NCBI RefSeq assembly: GCF_902459475.1
Contig: NZ_LR699115.1
Location: 62,001 to 126,000, forward strand
Origin: Aquicella lusitana
GTDB lineage: Bacteria; Pseudomonadota; Gammaproteobacteria; DSM-16500
Length of the DNA stretch: 64,000 nt
Reading direction: 5' to 3'
Both the position numbers and the translations under genes were made by a program. Of this stretch, positions 1 through 8,427 are shown piece by piece. Below the pieces are notes generated by a model. It made no database searches. It was not told the origin of the DNA and was given only the letters and a program-made list of their open reading frames with translations. Numbering within the stretch: the first letter of the stretch is position 1; each line of letters opens with the position of its first letter.

Positions 1-8
1 CACATTGC

Positions 9-119
9 CTATCTCCACAATTTTTTTTCGTTGGTAGTATAAGTAAAATAGCGGTAAGAAAAAGCAGCGACACCGAAAATAATTAGCAAGACGCCAATGA
101 TTGATGCGAGTGATTTCAT
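9..119 (-). pseudogene. Small one-helix membrane protein, probably frameshifted in an A-run
   Basis: A 36-codon frame starts MKSLASIIGVLLIIFGVAAF, one hydrophobic helix, and goes on with YFTYTTNEKK before TAG. Small bacterial membrane proteins of this type (an N-terminal helix, then TTREKV.D.GP, then a second helix) are familiar from genomes that also carry DUF1328 proteins; that family resemblance is from memory. The codons leading to the stop follow a run of eight A. With nine A the frame would read EKKIVEIGNV, which fits the family pattern, and would run off the window edge. The natural product is therefore probably longer. It lies just downstream of the DUF1328-type gene on the same strand. 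Confidence 0.5.
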
Positions 120-165
120 CTTTAACTCTCCTTGTTTGTTTCATCCCATATTCTTTCAGAAAAAG

Positions 166-495
166 TTACCATCCTATTAGTCGCATAATGAGCGAAATGA
201 CAAACAAAATAAGGAAAACAATGAAGATTACTCGTGCGACTTCAGCTGATGCTGTTGAAATACCGGTAAAACCGAAGATGGCAGCAATAATGGAAATGAC
301 GAGAAAGATAAGTACCCATGCTAACAAGGGGAAGCTGGTTCCTGTTAAATAGAGTATGAAAGAGATAATGAAAAGAACAATGAAAATAAAAAAGATGGCT
401 TTTGCTATTTCAATAGAAATAAGCGCAATACCTCCCAAGCCTAATAATCCCGCAATCAATGCGACAACAAGAAACAGTAGCGCCCATGCAAGCAT
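166..495 (-). CDS. Membrane protein made of two fused DUF1328-type units
   Basis: 109 residues, almost wholly hydrophobic. Residues 1-52 and 56-109 are an internal repeat: LLAWALLFLVV/LLAWVLIFLVI, then ALIAGLLGLGGIA/SIIAAIFGFTGIS, then EIAKAIFFIFIVLFIISF/EVARVIFIVFLILFVISL. Each half matches the usual complete DUF1328 (YtjA-type) protein of roughly 55 residues with two helices, so four helices are expected here. The start is supported by AAGGA about eight bases before ATG. The function of DUF1328 is unknown; members are often linked to envelope stress. The fused form is unusual. The frameshifted small membrane protein follows directly downstream. Confidence 0.85.
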   Translation of the reverse strand: MLAWALLFLVVALIAGLLGLGGIALISIEIAKAIFFIFIVLFIISFILYLTGTSFPLLAWVLIFLVISIIAAIFGFTGISTASAEVARVIFIVFLILFVISLIMRLIGW

Positions 496-679
496 AATGG
501 CAATTCCTTTTGTTAAAGAAAAAGTGAGTCTTTAAAATACAATTATAACATGAAATAAGTCAAGATGTGCAATTATTCAATAAGTTATGAAATAAAAAAA
601 AGAAAAAAGCATTTACGATATAATGATTCTGTAGGCCATAAAGAAGAAAGCTGTATTTATTAAGCCAGGAAGGTTAAAC

Positions 680-1057
680 ATGACAGCAAAGAAAAAATCT
701 TTTTTTACCGCGACAGTGATCAAGTTGCTTTTTTTTCTGCCAACGCTTTTTGGATTTGTCGGCAATTTTTTTGCACTTGTTGAAATTGAAGCGCGCCTCG
801 CGGGGAGAAATCTGGTTACTTTATTAGTACTATATTTAATGCTTGGTTCATTGCTGACAAGTCTATGGCTGTGTCTGTTGGGGTTACTGTTTTTATATCT
901 GATTACCGTTCAATCCAGCTGGGCGCTTGGTCTCATGATTATTCTCGTATTAAATTTGCTCTTTTTAATTATCATCGGCCTAATTATGATTAGGCTTAAA
1001 AATAATTTATTATTTCCCGAGACACGTAACCTTTTGCGCCATTTACGCAACCAATAA
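680..1057 (+). CDS. Small membrane protein, YqjE/holin-X-like topology
   Basis: 125 residues. A short basic N-terminus (TAKKKSFF) is followed by a hydrophobic stretch, an acidic amphipathic segment around residues 35-48 (LVEIEARLAGRN), two strong transmembrane helices near 50-75 and 80-105, and a basic tail. This order of acidic helix and two membrane helices resembles the YqjE / putative holin-X superfamily, whose members are small inner-membrane proteins. The assignment rests on topology only. AGGAAGG lies upstream of the ATG, and TATAAT at 619-624 is a possible -10 box. No neighbour suggests a pathway. Confidence 0.6.
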   Translation: MTAKKKSFFTATVIKLLFFLPTLFGFVGNFFALVEIEARLAGRNLVTLLVLYLMLGSLLTSLWLCLLGLLFLYLITVQSSWALGLMIILVLNLLFLIIIGLIMIRLKNNLLFPETRNLLRHLRNQ

Positions 1058-1151
1058 TGGTTTTGCGTCCTATTGTTTGGAGTATGAATTAATTGTATGA
1101 TTTGTTCTGCGCATTCATTAATCTATCCTTCAATTCAACCAGGTGATTCCC

Positions 1152-2174
1152 ATGACTGAAAAATCGTTTGCCAGCGATAATTATGCTGGTATTCACCCTG
1201 ATATTATGCGGGCAATTATTGAGGCAAATCAGCATCATGCTCCTGCATATGGCCAGGATGTATATACGGAAAAGGCCGTTAACAAATTTAAAGAACATTT
1301 TGGTAATGATATTGATGTTTTTTTTGTATTGAACGGGACTGGCGCCAATGTGACATCACTTGCGGCTATTAACCGTAGCTACCAGGCCGTGATTTGTGCT
1401 GAGTCGGCGCATATCCAGGTTGATGAGTGCGGTGCGCCAGAAAAATTTACCGGATCAAAACTACTTCTTGTCTCTACTAAGGACGGAAAACTTTCGGTCG
1501 AGAGCATCAAACGCCATTTGAGTCGTTTGGGCGATCAGCATCACGTGCAACCCGGGATCATCTCTATTAGTCAGACAACAGAATTTGGCACGGTTTATAC
1601 GGTAGATGAAATAAAAGCGATTGCTGATTTTGCACATCAGAACCAAATGTTTTTGCACGTAGATGGTGCCCGCATCGCTAATGCGGCAGTTAGCCTTGGA
1701 GTGGAATTGAAGGCCATGACAAAAGAAGCGGGTGTTGATGTCCTTTCTTTTGGCGGTACCAAAAATGGCATGATGATAGGTGAGGCGGTTGTGTTTTTTA
1801 ATCGTAGTTTATGCAAGGATTTTCTATACGTTCGTAAACAAAGTATGCAGCTTGCTTCCAAGATGCGATTCATCTCTGCCCAATTTTATGCACTGCTCTC
1901 CAACGACTTATGGAAACGGAATGCTCTGCAGGCAAATGCCATGGCACAGTTGCTGGCAAAAAAGCTGGCTACAGTCGAAGGCATCCGATTGACGCAGGAA
2001 ACGCAGGCAAATGCCATTTTCGCAACCATGCCGGTGCAATATATAGAAAAATTGCAGGAAAAATTTTATTTCTATATATGGAATGAAGCGGCATCCGAGG
2101 TAAGAATCATGACGTCCTTCGATACCACAGAAAGTGAGGTGAATGCCTTTGCTGAATGCGCGGCGGCGCTATAA
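1152..2174 (+). CDS. Low-specificity L-threonine aldolase family (beta-eliminating lyase fold)
   Basis: 340 residues, the usual length of the PLP-dependent threonine aldolase family, which cleaves threonine or allo-threonine to glycine and acetaldehyde in the cytoplasm. The PLP-binding lysine is K204 in SFGGTKNGM, and the aspartate that contacts the pyridine nitrogen is D171 in LHVDGARI. The N-terminal FASDNYAGIHPDIM and the GTGAN loop near residue 64 also fit. An upstream in-frame GTG at 1143 exists, but AGGTG at 1141-1145 is well placed for the ATG at 1152. An EamA transporter follows about 90 bases downstream; a shared role in amino-acid handling is possible but unproven. Confidence 0.85.
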   Translation: MTEKSFASDNYAGIHPDIMRAIIEANQHHAPAYGQDVYTEKAVNKFKEHFGNDIDVFFVLNGTGANVTSLAAINRSYQAVICAESAHIQVDECGAPEKFTGSKLLLVSTKDGKLSVESIKRHLSRLGDQHHVQPGIISISQTTEFGTVYTVDEIKAIADFAHQNQMFLHVDGARIANAAVSLGVELKAMTKEAGVDVLSFGGTKNGMMIGEAVVFFNRSLCKDFLYVRKQSMQLASKMRFISAQFYALLSNDLWKRNALQANAMAQLLAKKLATVEGIRLTQETQANAIFATMPVQYIEKLQEKFYFYIWNEAASEVRIMTSFDTTESEVNAFAECAAAL

Positions 2175-2262
2175 AATAGCGAGCCCAGCGAGGTGGTAAA
2201 AATAGGTGGGGTATGAAAGAATATCCTACTAACAAAATCTTATTAAAATAACAGGTTGTGCA

Positions 2263-3174
2263 ATGAATACGGCTTTGATGTCTCCCTCTCAATTACAACT
2301 GCGCGGTACTCTTCTGGTGGCACTGTCAGGTATGTTATACGGCCTCATCGGCTATTTAGGCACAGAACTTTTTCATGAACATTTTTCTGTCGCTAATATG
2401 CTTTTCTGGCGGTTTTTGATTGCTACCTTTTGGATGCTGGGAAGTATTACCCTGTTGAGGAAAAAAAACAGCGAATCAACACAAGCTTATTCCAGCTTGG
2501 TTAAAGTTATTCTGTTTGGTGCTGTGACTTATAGCGGCGGAAGCGCTTTTTATTTCATGGCGAGCACTCACATTGGAACAGGTGTGGGTATGGTAATTTT
2601 CTTTTCATTTCCTGTGTTTGTCACACTATTTGCCTGGTTGTTCAGCGGCTGGCGCATCAATAAACACACCTTTGCGTCCCTGGTGGCCGTGGTGACAGGC
2701 TTGTTGCTATTAAAAGGTCAGGGTCAGTATCAGCTGGATATTTTTGGCCTGTTCTTTGCCATACTTGCTGCATTTTGTTATGCAAGTTACGTTTATGGAA
2801 GTCAGCACAGTGCAAAAACTATCGATTCCCGATTGCTTACTTTCCTTATTTGCTTCGCCAACACGGTCATCTTTTTAATTTTATCCTGCTATACGCATAG
2901 CTTGAGTGTGCCTGTTACGCCCGTTGCATGGTGTTATGTGCTGGCGCTCGGTATCATAGCGACCGCCGTCCCTATCCAATTGCTACTGGATGGTTTAAAG
3001 TATATTAGTCCAGTAAAGGCATCCATACTGTCCGTTCTTGAACCGGTTGTCACTGTCATTATTGGTTTGGCACTGCTTCATGAAAAGATGTCTTATACAC
3101 AATCGATCGGCGTCATTATCGTTTTATTGGGCGCGATACTGATACAGTTTGAAAGGATTGCCGATCATACATGA
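2263..3174 (+). CDS. EamA/DMT-family transporter
   Basis: 303 residues with about ten hydrophobic helices, arranged as two EamA repeats (roughly residues 14-140 and 160-297). The first repeat opens with LLVALSGMLYGLIGYLG, and the second ends with EPVVTVIIGLALLHEKMS, the typical end of an EamA domain (EP...G..ll.E). Such proteins export amino acids, nucleosides or other small metabolites through the inner membrane. The substrate cannot be read from the sequence. It lies between a threonine-aldolase-type enzyme and an amino-acid permease, which makes amino-acid-related export plausible. Confidence 0.85.
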   Translation: MNTALMSPSQLQLRGTLLVALSGMLYGLIGYLGTELFHEHFSVANMLFWRFLIATFWMLGSITLLRKKNSESTQAYSSLVKVILFGAVTYSGGSAFYFMASTHIGTGVGMVIFFSFPVFVTLFAWLFSGWRINKHTFASLVAVVTGLLLLKGQGQYQLDIFGLFFAILAAFCYASYVYGSQHSAKTIDSRLLTFLICFANTVIFLILSCYTHSLSVPVTPVAWCYVLALGIIATAVPIQLLLDGLKYISPVKASILSVLEPVVTVIIGLALLHEKMSYTQSIGVIIVLLGAILIQFERIADHT

Positions 3175-3209
3175 CCCAGCCAATTTGAATAAAGGAATGA
3201 ACCCTTAGG

Positions 3210-4793
3210 ATGATGTTAAATCGACGTTTTACGCCTTTTGGCCTGCTGATGATAAGCATTAATGGTATGGTGGGCTCTGCTTGGTTATTCGCTCCTTTAT
3301 ACGCAGCAAAAATCTCAGGCTCTGCAGCGATTATTGCATGGCTGGTAGGCGGGGCGGCGACGATTATCATCGCTTTGACCTTTGCTGAATTATCGGTTTT
3401 ATTTCCTGTTGCAGGTGGGACTGCCCAGATCCCGCAATTGAGCCATGGGACATTCACCAGTTTTGTCTTGAGCTGGGTTGCTTGGCTCTCTGCCTTGACA
3501 ATGGCGCCTATCGAAGTACAAGCCATTTTGCAATATGCGTCTACCTATTTCACTTCGTTAACTATGTTTGAAAACGGTGTTCCTGTGCTAACGGGGATAG
3601 GATTGGTCTGGGCAACATTGTTGATGCTGGCGTTTTGCATGATTAATATCGTCAGCTATAAGGGTCTGATGCGCTTTAACTTTCTATTATTTTTCTTCAA
3701 GGTTGCGGTTATTATTATCGCCATCATTGCGCTAATGAAAGTAAGCTTTCATAGCAGCAATTTTACAGGCCTAGTACCTACTACTTTTTCAATGAGCGGC
3801 TGGCAAGCTATTTTAACAGCGGTCGCATCGGGTGGCGTGGCTTTTGCGTTTACCGGCTTTAAACATGGTGTAGAACTGGCCGGTGAAACAAAACGATCAG
3901 CGCTTGCCATCCCCTTGGCGATAGTAGGCTCCGTTGCTTGCTGTCTGGTGCTTTATATTGGCTTGCAGGTTGCCTTCATTGGCGCACTGCATCCCAGCAC
4001 GCTTTCCCATGGCTGGGCACACGTGAGTTTCGTTGGAGATGTGGGACCTTTTGCTGGACTTGCGGCGGGACTGGGTTTGGCCTGGCTGGTGAAACTGCTC
4101 TATATAGACGCGGCTGTTTCTCCATCCGGCGCTGGCCTCATTTATGTGACATCAACTGCCCGTATTCTGTATGCCATGAGCCAGATTGGTTATGTGCCGC
4201 GTTGGCTTTCTTACCTCAATAAACAACATTTTCCGGTTGCAGCCATTATGGTGAATTTTGTCCTCGGCATGTTTTTATTTTTACCGCTACCGGGTTGGCA
4301 GGCGATGGTGAGCTTTCTGGTTTCCGGTATGGTCATCTCCTATGCTATGGGCCCGATTGCATTGCTCTGTATGCGTATTGAGTTGCCAAATGAAAAGCGG
4401 CATTTTCGTTTGCCTGCTGCCACCCTGATTTGCCTTCTCGCGTTTTATTTTTGCAACTTACTCAGCTACTGGACAGGTTGGGACACCATTTATAAATTAT
4501 CGATTGCCATGGGAATTGGTATCGTCTTTTTTATTATTGCCTGTTTGCGCGGGCGCTTGGCTGTCTCCTCGCTTGGAATTAAATCTGGCCTGTGGATTGC
4601 GCCCTATTTTGGAGGCTTGGTCCTGATTTCCTATTTGGGTGCCTTTGGTGGTAAGAACGTGATTCCGTTTGGTTGGGACTTTGTTGTAATAGGTATCTTC
4701 AGTGCAGTTATTCTTTACATTGCTGTTAAAAACCGAGCAGTGGCAGGAGAAAAAATCCTGGAACAATCTCTGGCAGAGTTACCTTCTGTATAA
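3210..4793 (+). CDS. APC-superfamily amino-acid permease
   Basis: 527 residues with about 12-14 hydrophobic helices. Helix 1 carries the unwound glycine motif of the APC fold (ISINGMVGSAWLFAP), and helix 6 contains GGVAFAFTGFKHGVELAGE, similar to the substrate-binding F(A)(F)xGF..........E region of amino-acid permeases. Inner-membrane amino-acid/proton or amino-acid/antiport transport is expected; the substrate is not predictable. It starts 35 bases after the EamA gene and may be co-transcribed with it. A hairpin at 4854-4871 lies downstream. Confidence 0.85.
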   Translation: MMLNRRFTPFGLLMISINGMVGSAWLFAPLYAAKISGSAAIIAWLVGGAATIIIALTFAELSVLFPVAGGTAQIPQLSHGTFTSFVLSWVAWLSALTMAPIEVQAILQYASTYFTSLTMFENGVPVLTGIGLVWATLLMLAFCMINIVSYKGLMRFNFLLFFFKVAVIIIAIIALMKVSFHSSNFTGLVPTTFSMSGWQAILTAVASGGVAFAFTGFKHGVELAGETKRSALAIPLAIVGSVACCLVLYIGLQVAFIGALHPSTLSHGWAHVSFVGDVGPFAGLAAGLGLAWLVKLLYIDAAVSPSGAGLIYVTSTARILYAMSQIGYVPRWLSYLNKQHFPVAAIMVNFVLGMFLFLPLPGWQAMVSFLVSGMVISYAMGPIALLCMRIELPNEKRHFRLPAATLICLLAFYFCNLLSYWTGWDTIYKLSIAMGIGIVFFIIACLRGRLAVSSLGIKSGLWIAPYFGGLVLISYLGAFGGKNVIPFGWDFVVIGIFSAVILYIAVKNRAVAGEKILEQSLAELPSV

Positions 4794-4853
4794 AGCTTAT
4801 CAGCCGAGAACTTTTATCACGGGCGAAATAGCATTGCTATTTGCATAATAGAC

Positions 4854-4871
4854 GGCCCAATTTACTGGGCC
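4854..4871. terminator. Hairpin between convergent genes
   Basis: GGCCCA at 4854-4859 pairs with TGGGCC at 4866-4871 around a six-base loop. It lies between the permease and the convergent acetyltransferase gene. No clear T-run follows on either strand, so terminator function is only likely from position. A second AT-rich stem (AAATAGC/GCTATTT, 4826-4842) lies just before it. Confidence 0.4.
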
Positions 4872-4894
4872 ACCGTAATGATAGAACCGTGCCA

Positions 4895-5485
4895 TTAAAG
4901 TTGCTTAAGCCAAAAGATCATCGGCTTAGGAGACGCTTCACTTTCACCAATCTCTTTCCACTTGAAAAAAGTTTTTAGTTCCCGATGCTTGGTAAAGCTG
5001 AGACCTTCCCAAAATCTATCAGGCGGGTTCCAATCAATTGGCCTTCGGGGATCATCTGGCTGCCTGTCAACAACGCTAAAGGTAATTGTTTCATAAGTCC
5101 CTTTTTCCCGGATTGCCTCTTCAACTTGCCTGGAAAAATTCAGTCCGATTTTGTGGCCGCGGTATTTTGGCAGGAGAATGCCTTCGCTAACATAAAAAAT
5201 CTTATTGAGGTCCCAATTGTTTGCAAGAAAAGGAAGTTTTATTTCATCTGTTTCATTTTTTAATGGCGTAGCGGTTGATGCACCTACCAGCTTATTGTCA
5301 TCAAAAACGAGAACAAAGATACTCTCTGAAAACTGCGTATAGCTTGTTAAATAATTTTTTTCATATTCAAGATCGCCTTCGCATAAATAAGGGTATTCGT
5401 AAAATATCTTTACTCGAAGCTCAGCAAGGTCTGAAATAAAAGGGATCATTTGTTGGCTTGATAAACGCTTAATTTCTATGTCCAT
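4895..5485 (-). CDS. GNAT-family N-acetyltransferase
   Basis: 196 residues from the ATG at 5485; an in-frame GTG four codons upstream is an alternative start, but an AAGTG stands before the ATG. The GNAT fold is suggested by an LVGAS strand (residues about 81-85), an SEGILLPKYRGHKIGLNFSR segment that matches motif A with its acetyl-CoA pyrophosphate loop (RGHKIG), and the following aromatic FTKHREL. The substrate is unknown. It stands alone between the permease and argR, convergent with the permease. Confidence 0.75.
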   Translation of the reverse strand: MDIEIKRLSSQQMIPFISDLAELRVKIFYEYPYLCEGDLEYEKNYLTSYTQFSESIFVLVFDDNKLVGASTATPLKNETDEIKLPFLANNWDLNKIFYVSEGILLPKYRGHKIGLNFSRQVEEAIREKGTYETITFSVVDRQPDDPRRPIDWNPPDRFWEGLSFTKHRELKTFFKWKEIGESEASPKPMIFWLKQL

Positions 5486-5585
5486 GGTAAAATTCACTTA
5501 AAATCAAATAAAAATAAAAGAGGTATATACACTATTCTACTGAGAAAGTTTAGTGTTAATTAGAGAGAAAAATAAAATTTTCTAA

Positions 5586-6050
5586 TTAAGCTGTCTCTGC
5601 TAAAAAGGATTTGACGGCTATTAATATTTTGGGGATTTGCTTTATTGATTTCGGCGCAATGAAGACCGTATCGTCGCCCGCCACCGTGCCGAGAATATTT
5701 AACGCTTGCGTGTTGTGATCGAGCAGGCGCCCAATCAGAGAAGCCGATCCAGGATTCGTGCGAATGACAATCAGGGTTTCGTTTGTCGTAATACTTAATA
5801 CTAGTTGGGACAGAATATTTTTAGAAGTGGGTGGAGCAGGTTCGAGCGGTAATGTGTATACAATCTGTTTTTGCTCATTGGTTGTTTTGATGGCGCCCAA
5901 TTTGCGCAGTAGACGCGAAATTTTTGACTGGTTAACAGCATATCCTTGCTGTTCCAGTGCATGTTTTATTTCTTCCTGCGTACCGGCGGAACCGGAATGC
6001 AGAATGGATTTTAAAACAACAACGATACTGGAAACAGATTTGGCCGGCAT
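5586..6050 (-). CDS. argR: Arginine repressor ArgR
   Basis: 154 residues, the normal length. The N-terminal winged helix (residues 1-65) contains NQSKISRLLRKLGAIK, the recognition helix region of ArgR. The C-terminal oligomerisation and arginine-binding domain contains GTVAGDDTVFIAP, the family hallmark whose two aspartates bind arginine. ArgR forms hexamers that repress arginine synthesis and transport genes when arginine is present. It is divergent from an ABC transporter whose promoter carries two ARG-box-like sites, so local control of arginine uptake, and perhaps of argR itself, is very likely. Confidence 0.93.
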   Translation of the reverse strand: MPAKSVSSIVVVLKSILHSGSAGTQEEIKHALEQQGYAVNQSKISRLLRKLGAIKTTNEQKQIVYTLPLEPAPPTSKNILSQLVLSITTNETLIVIRTNPGSASLIGRLLDHNTQALNILGTVAGDDTVFIAPKSIKQIPKILIAVKSFLAETA

Positions 6051-6106
6051 AGCATGCCTCTCATTTTGAAATCGGTCTTCACCAAGTAAGAGTGTCTTTT
6101 ACTCGA

Positions 6107-6161
6107 TTGACAAGTTTAGCGCAACATGATTATATATGCAACTTAACTGAATAATTATGCA
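6107..6161 (+). promoter_or_regulatory. Promoter of the arginine transporter with two ARG boxes
   Basis: TTGACA (6107-6112), an 18-base spacer and TATATA (6131-6136) form a sigma-70-type promoter. TGATTATATATGCA (6127-6140) and TGAATAATTATGCA (6148-6161) match the core ARG box TGAATWWWWATTCA with two and one mismatches. Their centres are 21 bp apart, the spacing known for ArgR hexamer operators (two 18-bp boxes with 3 bp between). Box 1 overlaps the -10 element, so bound ArgR would block transcription. Confidence 0.75.
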
Positions 6162-6168
6162 TGCCGCT

Positions 6169-6924
6169 ATGAATAAAATAAAAATCGAAAATTTATATAA
6201 GTCTTTCAATAAACATGCAATTTTGGAAGGCGTCAGCTTTACAGCCCAAAAAGGTGATGTGATTGCGCTCATGGGGACCAGCGGCTCGGGAAAAAGTACG
6301 CTGCTGCGTTGTATTAATCTGCTGACCATGCCGGACGGCGGTACCATACAAATTGACCACCAGATCATGCGCTTTGGTGAGCAAGACAAAACCCTTTTGT
6401 CCAACAAAGAAATGATCAGGCTGCGCAAGAAGGTGGGAATGGTGTTTCAGCAATTCAATCTGTGGGCGCACATGACTGTACTTGAAAACCTGATCGCAGC
6501 ACCGGTGCATGTACTCAAGCAAAATAAAAAACAAACCGTAGAAGAAGCCAAAAAACTCTTAATTAAGGTAGGACTGGCTGACAAATTACACCGTTATCCT
6601 GCTCAGCTTTCCGGTGGCCAGCAGCAGCGTGCTGCTATTGCGCGAGCACTGATGATGAAGCCAGAAATCATGCTGTTTGACGAGCCGACTTCTGCGCTTG
6701 ATCCGGAAATGGTTGGGGAAGTATTGGGCGTCATGCAGCAATTGGCTAACGAAGGCATGACCATGTTAGTTGCCACGCATGAGCTAAATTTTGCACGCCG
6801 CGTTGCCAATCAGTCCATCTTTTTGGATGGTGGAAAAATTATTGAGCACGGTGATACGGTTTCGATGTTTAGTCATCCTGCCACAGCGCGTTTTCGCCGA
6901 TTTCTTGAAGCGATGCAGCATTAA
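6169..6924 (+). CDS. artP: Arginine/basic amino-acid ABC transporter, ATPase subunit
   Basis: 251 residues from the ATG at 6169 (MNKIKIENLYKSF). An ATG four codons earlier, at 6157, lies inside the second ARG box; neither has a clear Shine-Dalgarno sequence. The Walker A motif is GTSGSGKST, the signature LSGGQQQRAAIARAL, and Walker B IMLFDEPTSALD with the H-loop ATHEL. The protein belongs to the polar amino-acid uptake group (GlnQ/HisP/ArtP) and powers import at the inner membrane. Binding protein and two permeases follow in order, and the ArgR-type operator points to arginine or a related basic amino acid. Confidence 0.88.
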   Translation: MNKIKIENLYKSFNKHAILEGVSFTAQKGDVIALMGTSGSGKSTLLRCINLLTMPDGGTIQIDHQIMRFGEQDKTLLSNKEMIRLRKKVGMVFQQFNLWAHMTVLENLIAAPVHVLKQNKKQTVEEAKKLLIKVGLADKLHRYPAQLSGGQQQRAAIARALMMKPEIMLFDEPTSALDPEMVGEVLGVMQQLANEGMTMLVATHELNFARRVANQSIFLDGGKIIEHGDTVSMFSHPATARFRRFLEAMQH

Positions 6925-6955
6925 TATAATGAGCAAGTGGAGAAAGTATCCTTCC

Positions 6956-7714
6956 ATGAAAAACTATTTCCTAATGATCATCCTGCTTTTTTTTATGAAT
7001 GGCGCCTTAAATGCAGGACAATGGAAGACTATTCAGTTTGCAACAGAAGCCACCTATCCGCCATTTGAATTTATTGATCCTTCCGGCCGCATTACAGGAT
7101 TTGATATTGAAATCGCTAGCGCGTTATGCCAGCAGATGAAAGTAGACTGCACGTTCAGCAATCAATCGTTTAATAGTCTGATACCCAGTCTGAAACTGGG
7201 AAAATTTGATGCCATCATTGCAGCGCTGGGAGTAACGGAAGAAAGGGAAAAGGAAGTCAGCTTCACCCATGCTTACTATGAACCGAGCGGCAGTTTTGTT
7301 GGCGCTATGCCAGCTTCTTTTTCACTCTCCCAGTTAACCGGAAAAGTGATTGGGGTACAGCAGGGCTCTGTCTTCGAGAAATATTTGCGGGATAAATATG
7401 GTGTCAGTGTAAAAATTAAAACGTATGCTAGCGTGCAGGATGCGTTCCTTGATCTTGTGCTGGGCCGTCTAGATGCGGTGCTTGCAGATACGCCTATCGC
7501 GACCGCCTGGCTCAAGCGAAATGAAGATAACCAGTTTGGCCTGATCGGCAAACCAGTTGTAGACCATGCGTACTTTGGCACGGGCTATGCCATTGCTGTT
7601 CGAAAAGGCGATGCGGAACTACGTGACGCTTTCAACAAGGCATTAGCGGAAATCAAGGCGAATGGAACCTACGAAAAAATCGCTAAAAAATATTTTGGCC
7701 GTGCTATTCATTAG
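6956..7714 (+). CDS. artJ: Periplasmic amino-acid-binding protein of the transporter
   Basis: 252 residues from the ATG at 6956. An N-terminal signal peptide (MKNYFLMIILLFFMNGALNAG) ends near residue 20. The mature protein opens with the family pattern IQFATEATYPPFEFIDPSGR, then GFDIEIASALCQQ and LKLGKFDAIIAALGVTEERE, typical of type 3 solute-binding proteins (SBP_bac_3, ArtJ/HisJ type). It captures the amino acid in the periplasm and delivers it to the permease pair. It lies 31 bases after the ATPase gene. Confidence 0.88.
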   Translation: MKNYFLMIILLFFMNGALNAGQWKTIQFATEATYPPFEFIDPSGRITGFDIEIASALCQQMKVDCTFSNQSFNSLIPSLKLGKFDAIIAALGVTEEREKEVSFTHAYYEPSGSFVGAMPASFSLSQLTGKVIGVQQGSVFEKYLRDKYGVSVKIKTYASVQDAFLDLVLGRLDAVLADTPIATAWLKRNEDNQFGLIGKPVVDHAYFGTGYAIAVRKGDAELRDAFNKALAEIKANGTYEKIAKKYFGRAIH

Positions 7715-7758
7715 AGCAAATCTGATTTGGTGGCAGTATATAAATTGAGAATAAGACA

Positions 7759-8427
7759 ATGTTACTTGACGGTTATTTATTACAAATTCTTTCTGGTACA
7801 CTGGTGACGATAAAAGTGGCCTGCCTGTCTGCCATTATCGGCATGATTGTTGGTCTGCTCGGCGCGACAATTGAGTCGATTCCCATTGCTTGGTTGCGCT
7901 ATCCTGCAGCGAGCTTAATTTTTATTATCCGTGGATTACCCGAATTGTTCGTTCTGTTTTTTATTTATTTTGGACTGGCAGCAATTCTAAGCAAACTATT
8001 ACATCATTATGTGGACATTAGTTCATTCGCCGCCGCTGTTACAGCGCTGAGCCTTATTTTTGGTGCCTATGCTTCACAGGTTTTTCGCGGCGCTTTTCTC
8101 GCTATCGATGCCGGCCAAATAGATGCCGGAAAAGCCATGGGTTTTAATGGCAGGCAAATTTTTACACGCATTCAGGTACCTCAAGCCTGGCGTCACGCCT
8201 TGCCCGGATTAGGTAATTTATGGCTGGTTTTATTAAAGGATACCGCCATTGTCATGTTGATCGGTCTTGCGGACTTAATGAGTGAAGCAAAAATTGCAGC
8301 GAGCACGACATTGAAGCCTTTTACTTTTTATCTCGTCGCTGCGAGTATTTATTTGCTGATTACTAGCGTGTCACAAATTATTATTGATTTTTTAACCATC
8401 AGGGCTAACCGGTATATTCATCCATGA
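7759..8427 (+). CDS. artQ: Amino-acid ABC permease subunit (ArtQ type)
   Basis: 222 residues, about five membrane helices. The EAA loop that contacts the ATPase is visible as AGQIDAGKAMGFNGRQIFTRIQVP, and the N-terminal TLVTIKVACLSAIIGMIVGL fits the HisM/GlnP family. It is one of two inner-membrane subunits. Its end overlaps the next gene by four bases, so the two subunits are probably translationally coupled. Confidence 0.88.
   Translation: MLLDGYLLQILSGTLVTIKVACLSAIIGMIVGLLGATIESIPIAWLRYPAASLIFIIRGLPELFVLFFIYFGLAAILSKLLHHYVDISSFAAAVTALSLIFGAYASQVFRGAFLAIDAGQIDAGKAMGFNGRQIFTRIQVPQAWRHALPGLGNLWLVLLKDTAIVMLIGLADLMSEAKIAASTTLKPFTFYLVAASIYLLITSVSQIIIDFLTIRANRYIHP

Noticed and set aside
166-495. 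Phage holin
   Set aside because: Hydrophobic and small, but the internal repeat and the DUF1328 pattern explain it, and no phage genes are near.
6157-6168. Earlier ATG for artP
   Set aside because: It lies inside the second ARG box and adds only MHAA; the next ATG matches the usual start of the family better.
6791-6955. Longer N-terminus of the binding protein
   Set aside because: It lies in artP and would destroy the signal peptide; the ATG at 6956 gives a normal one.
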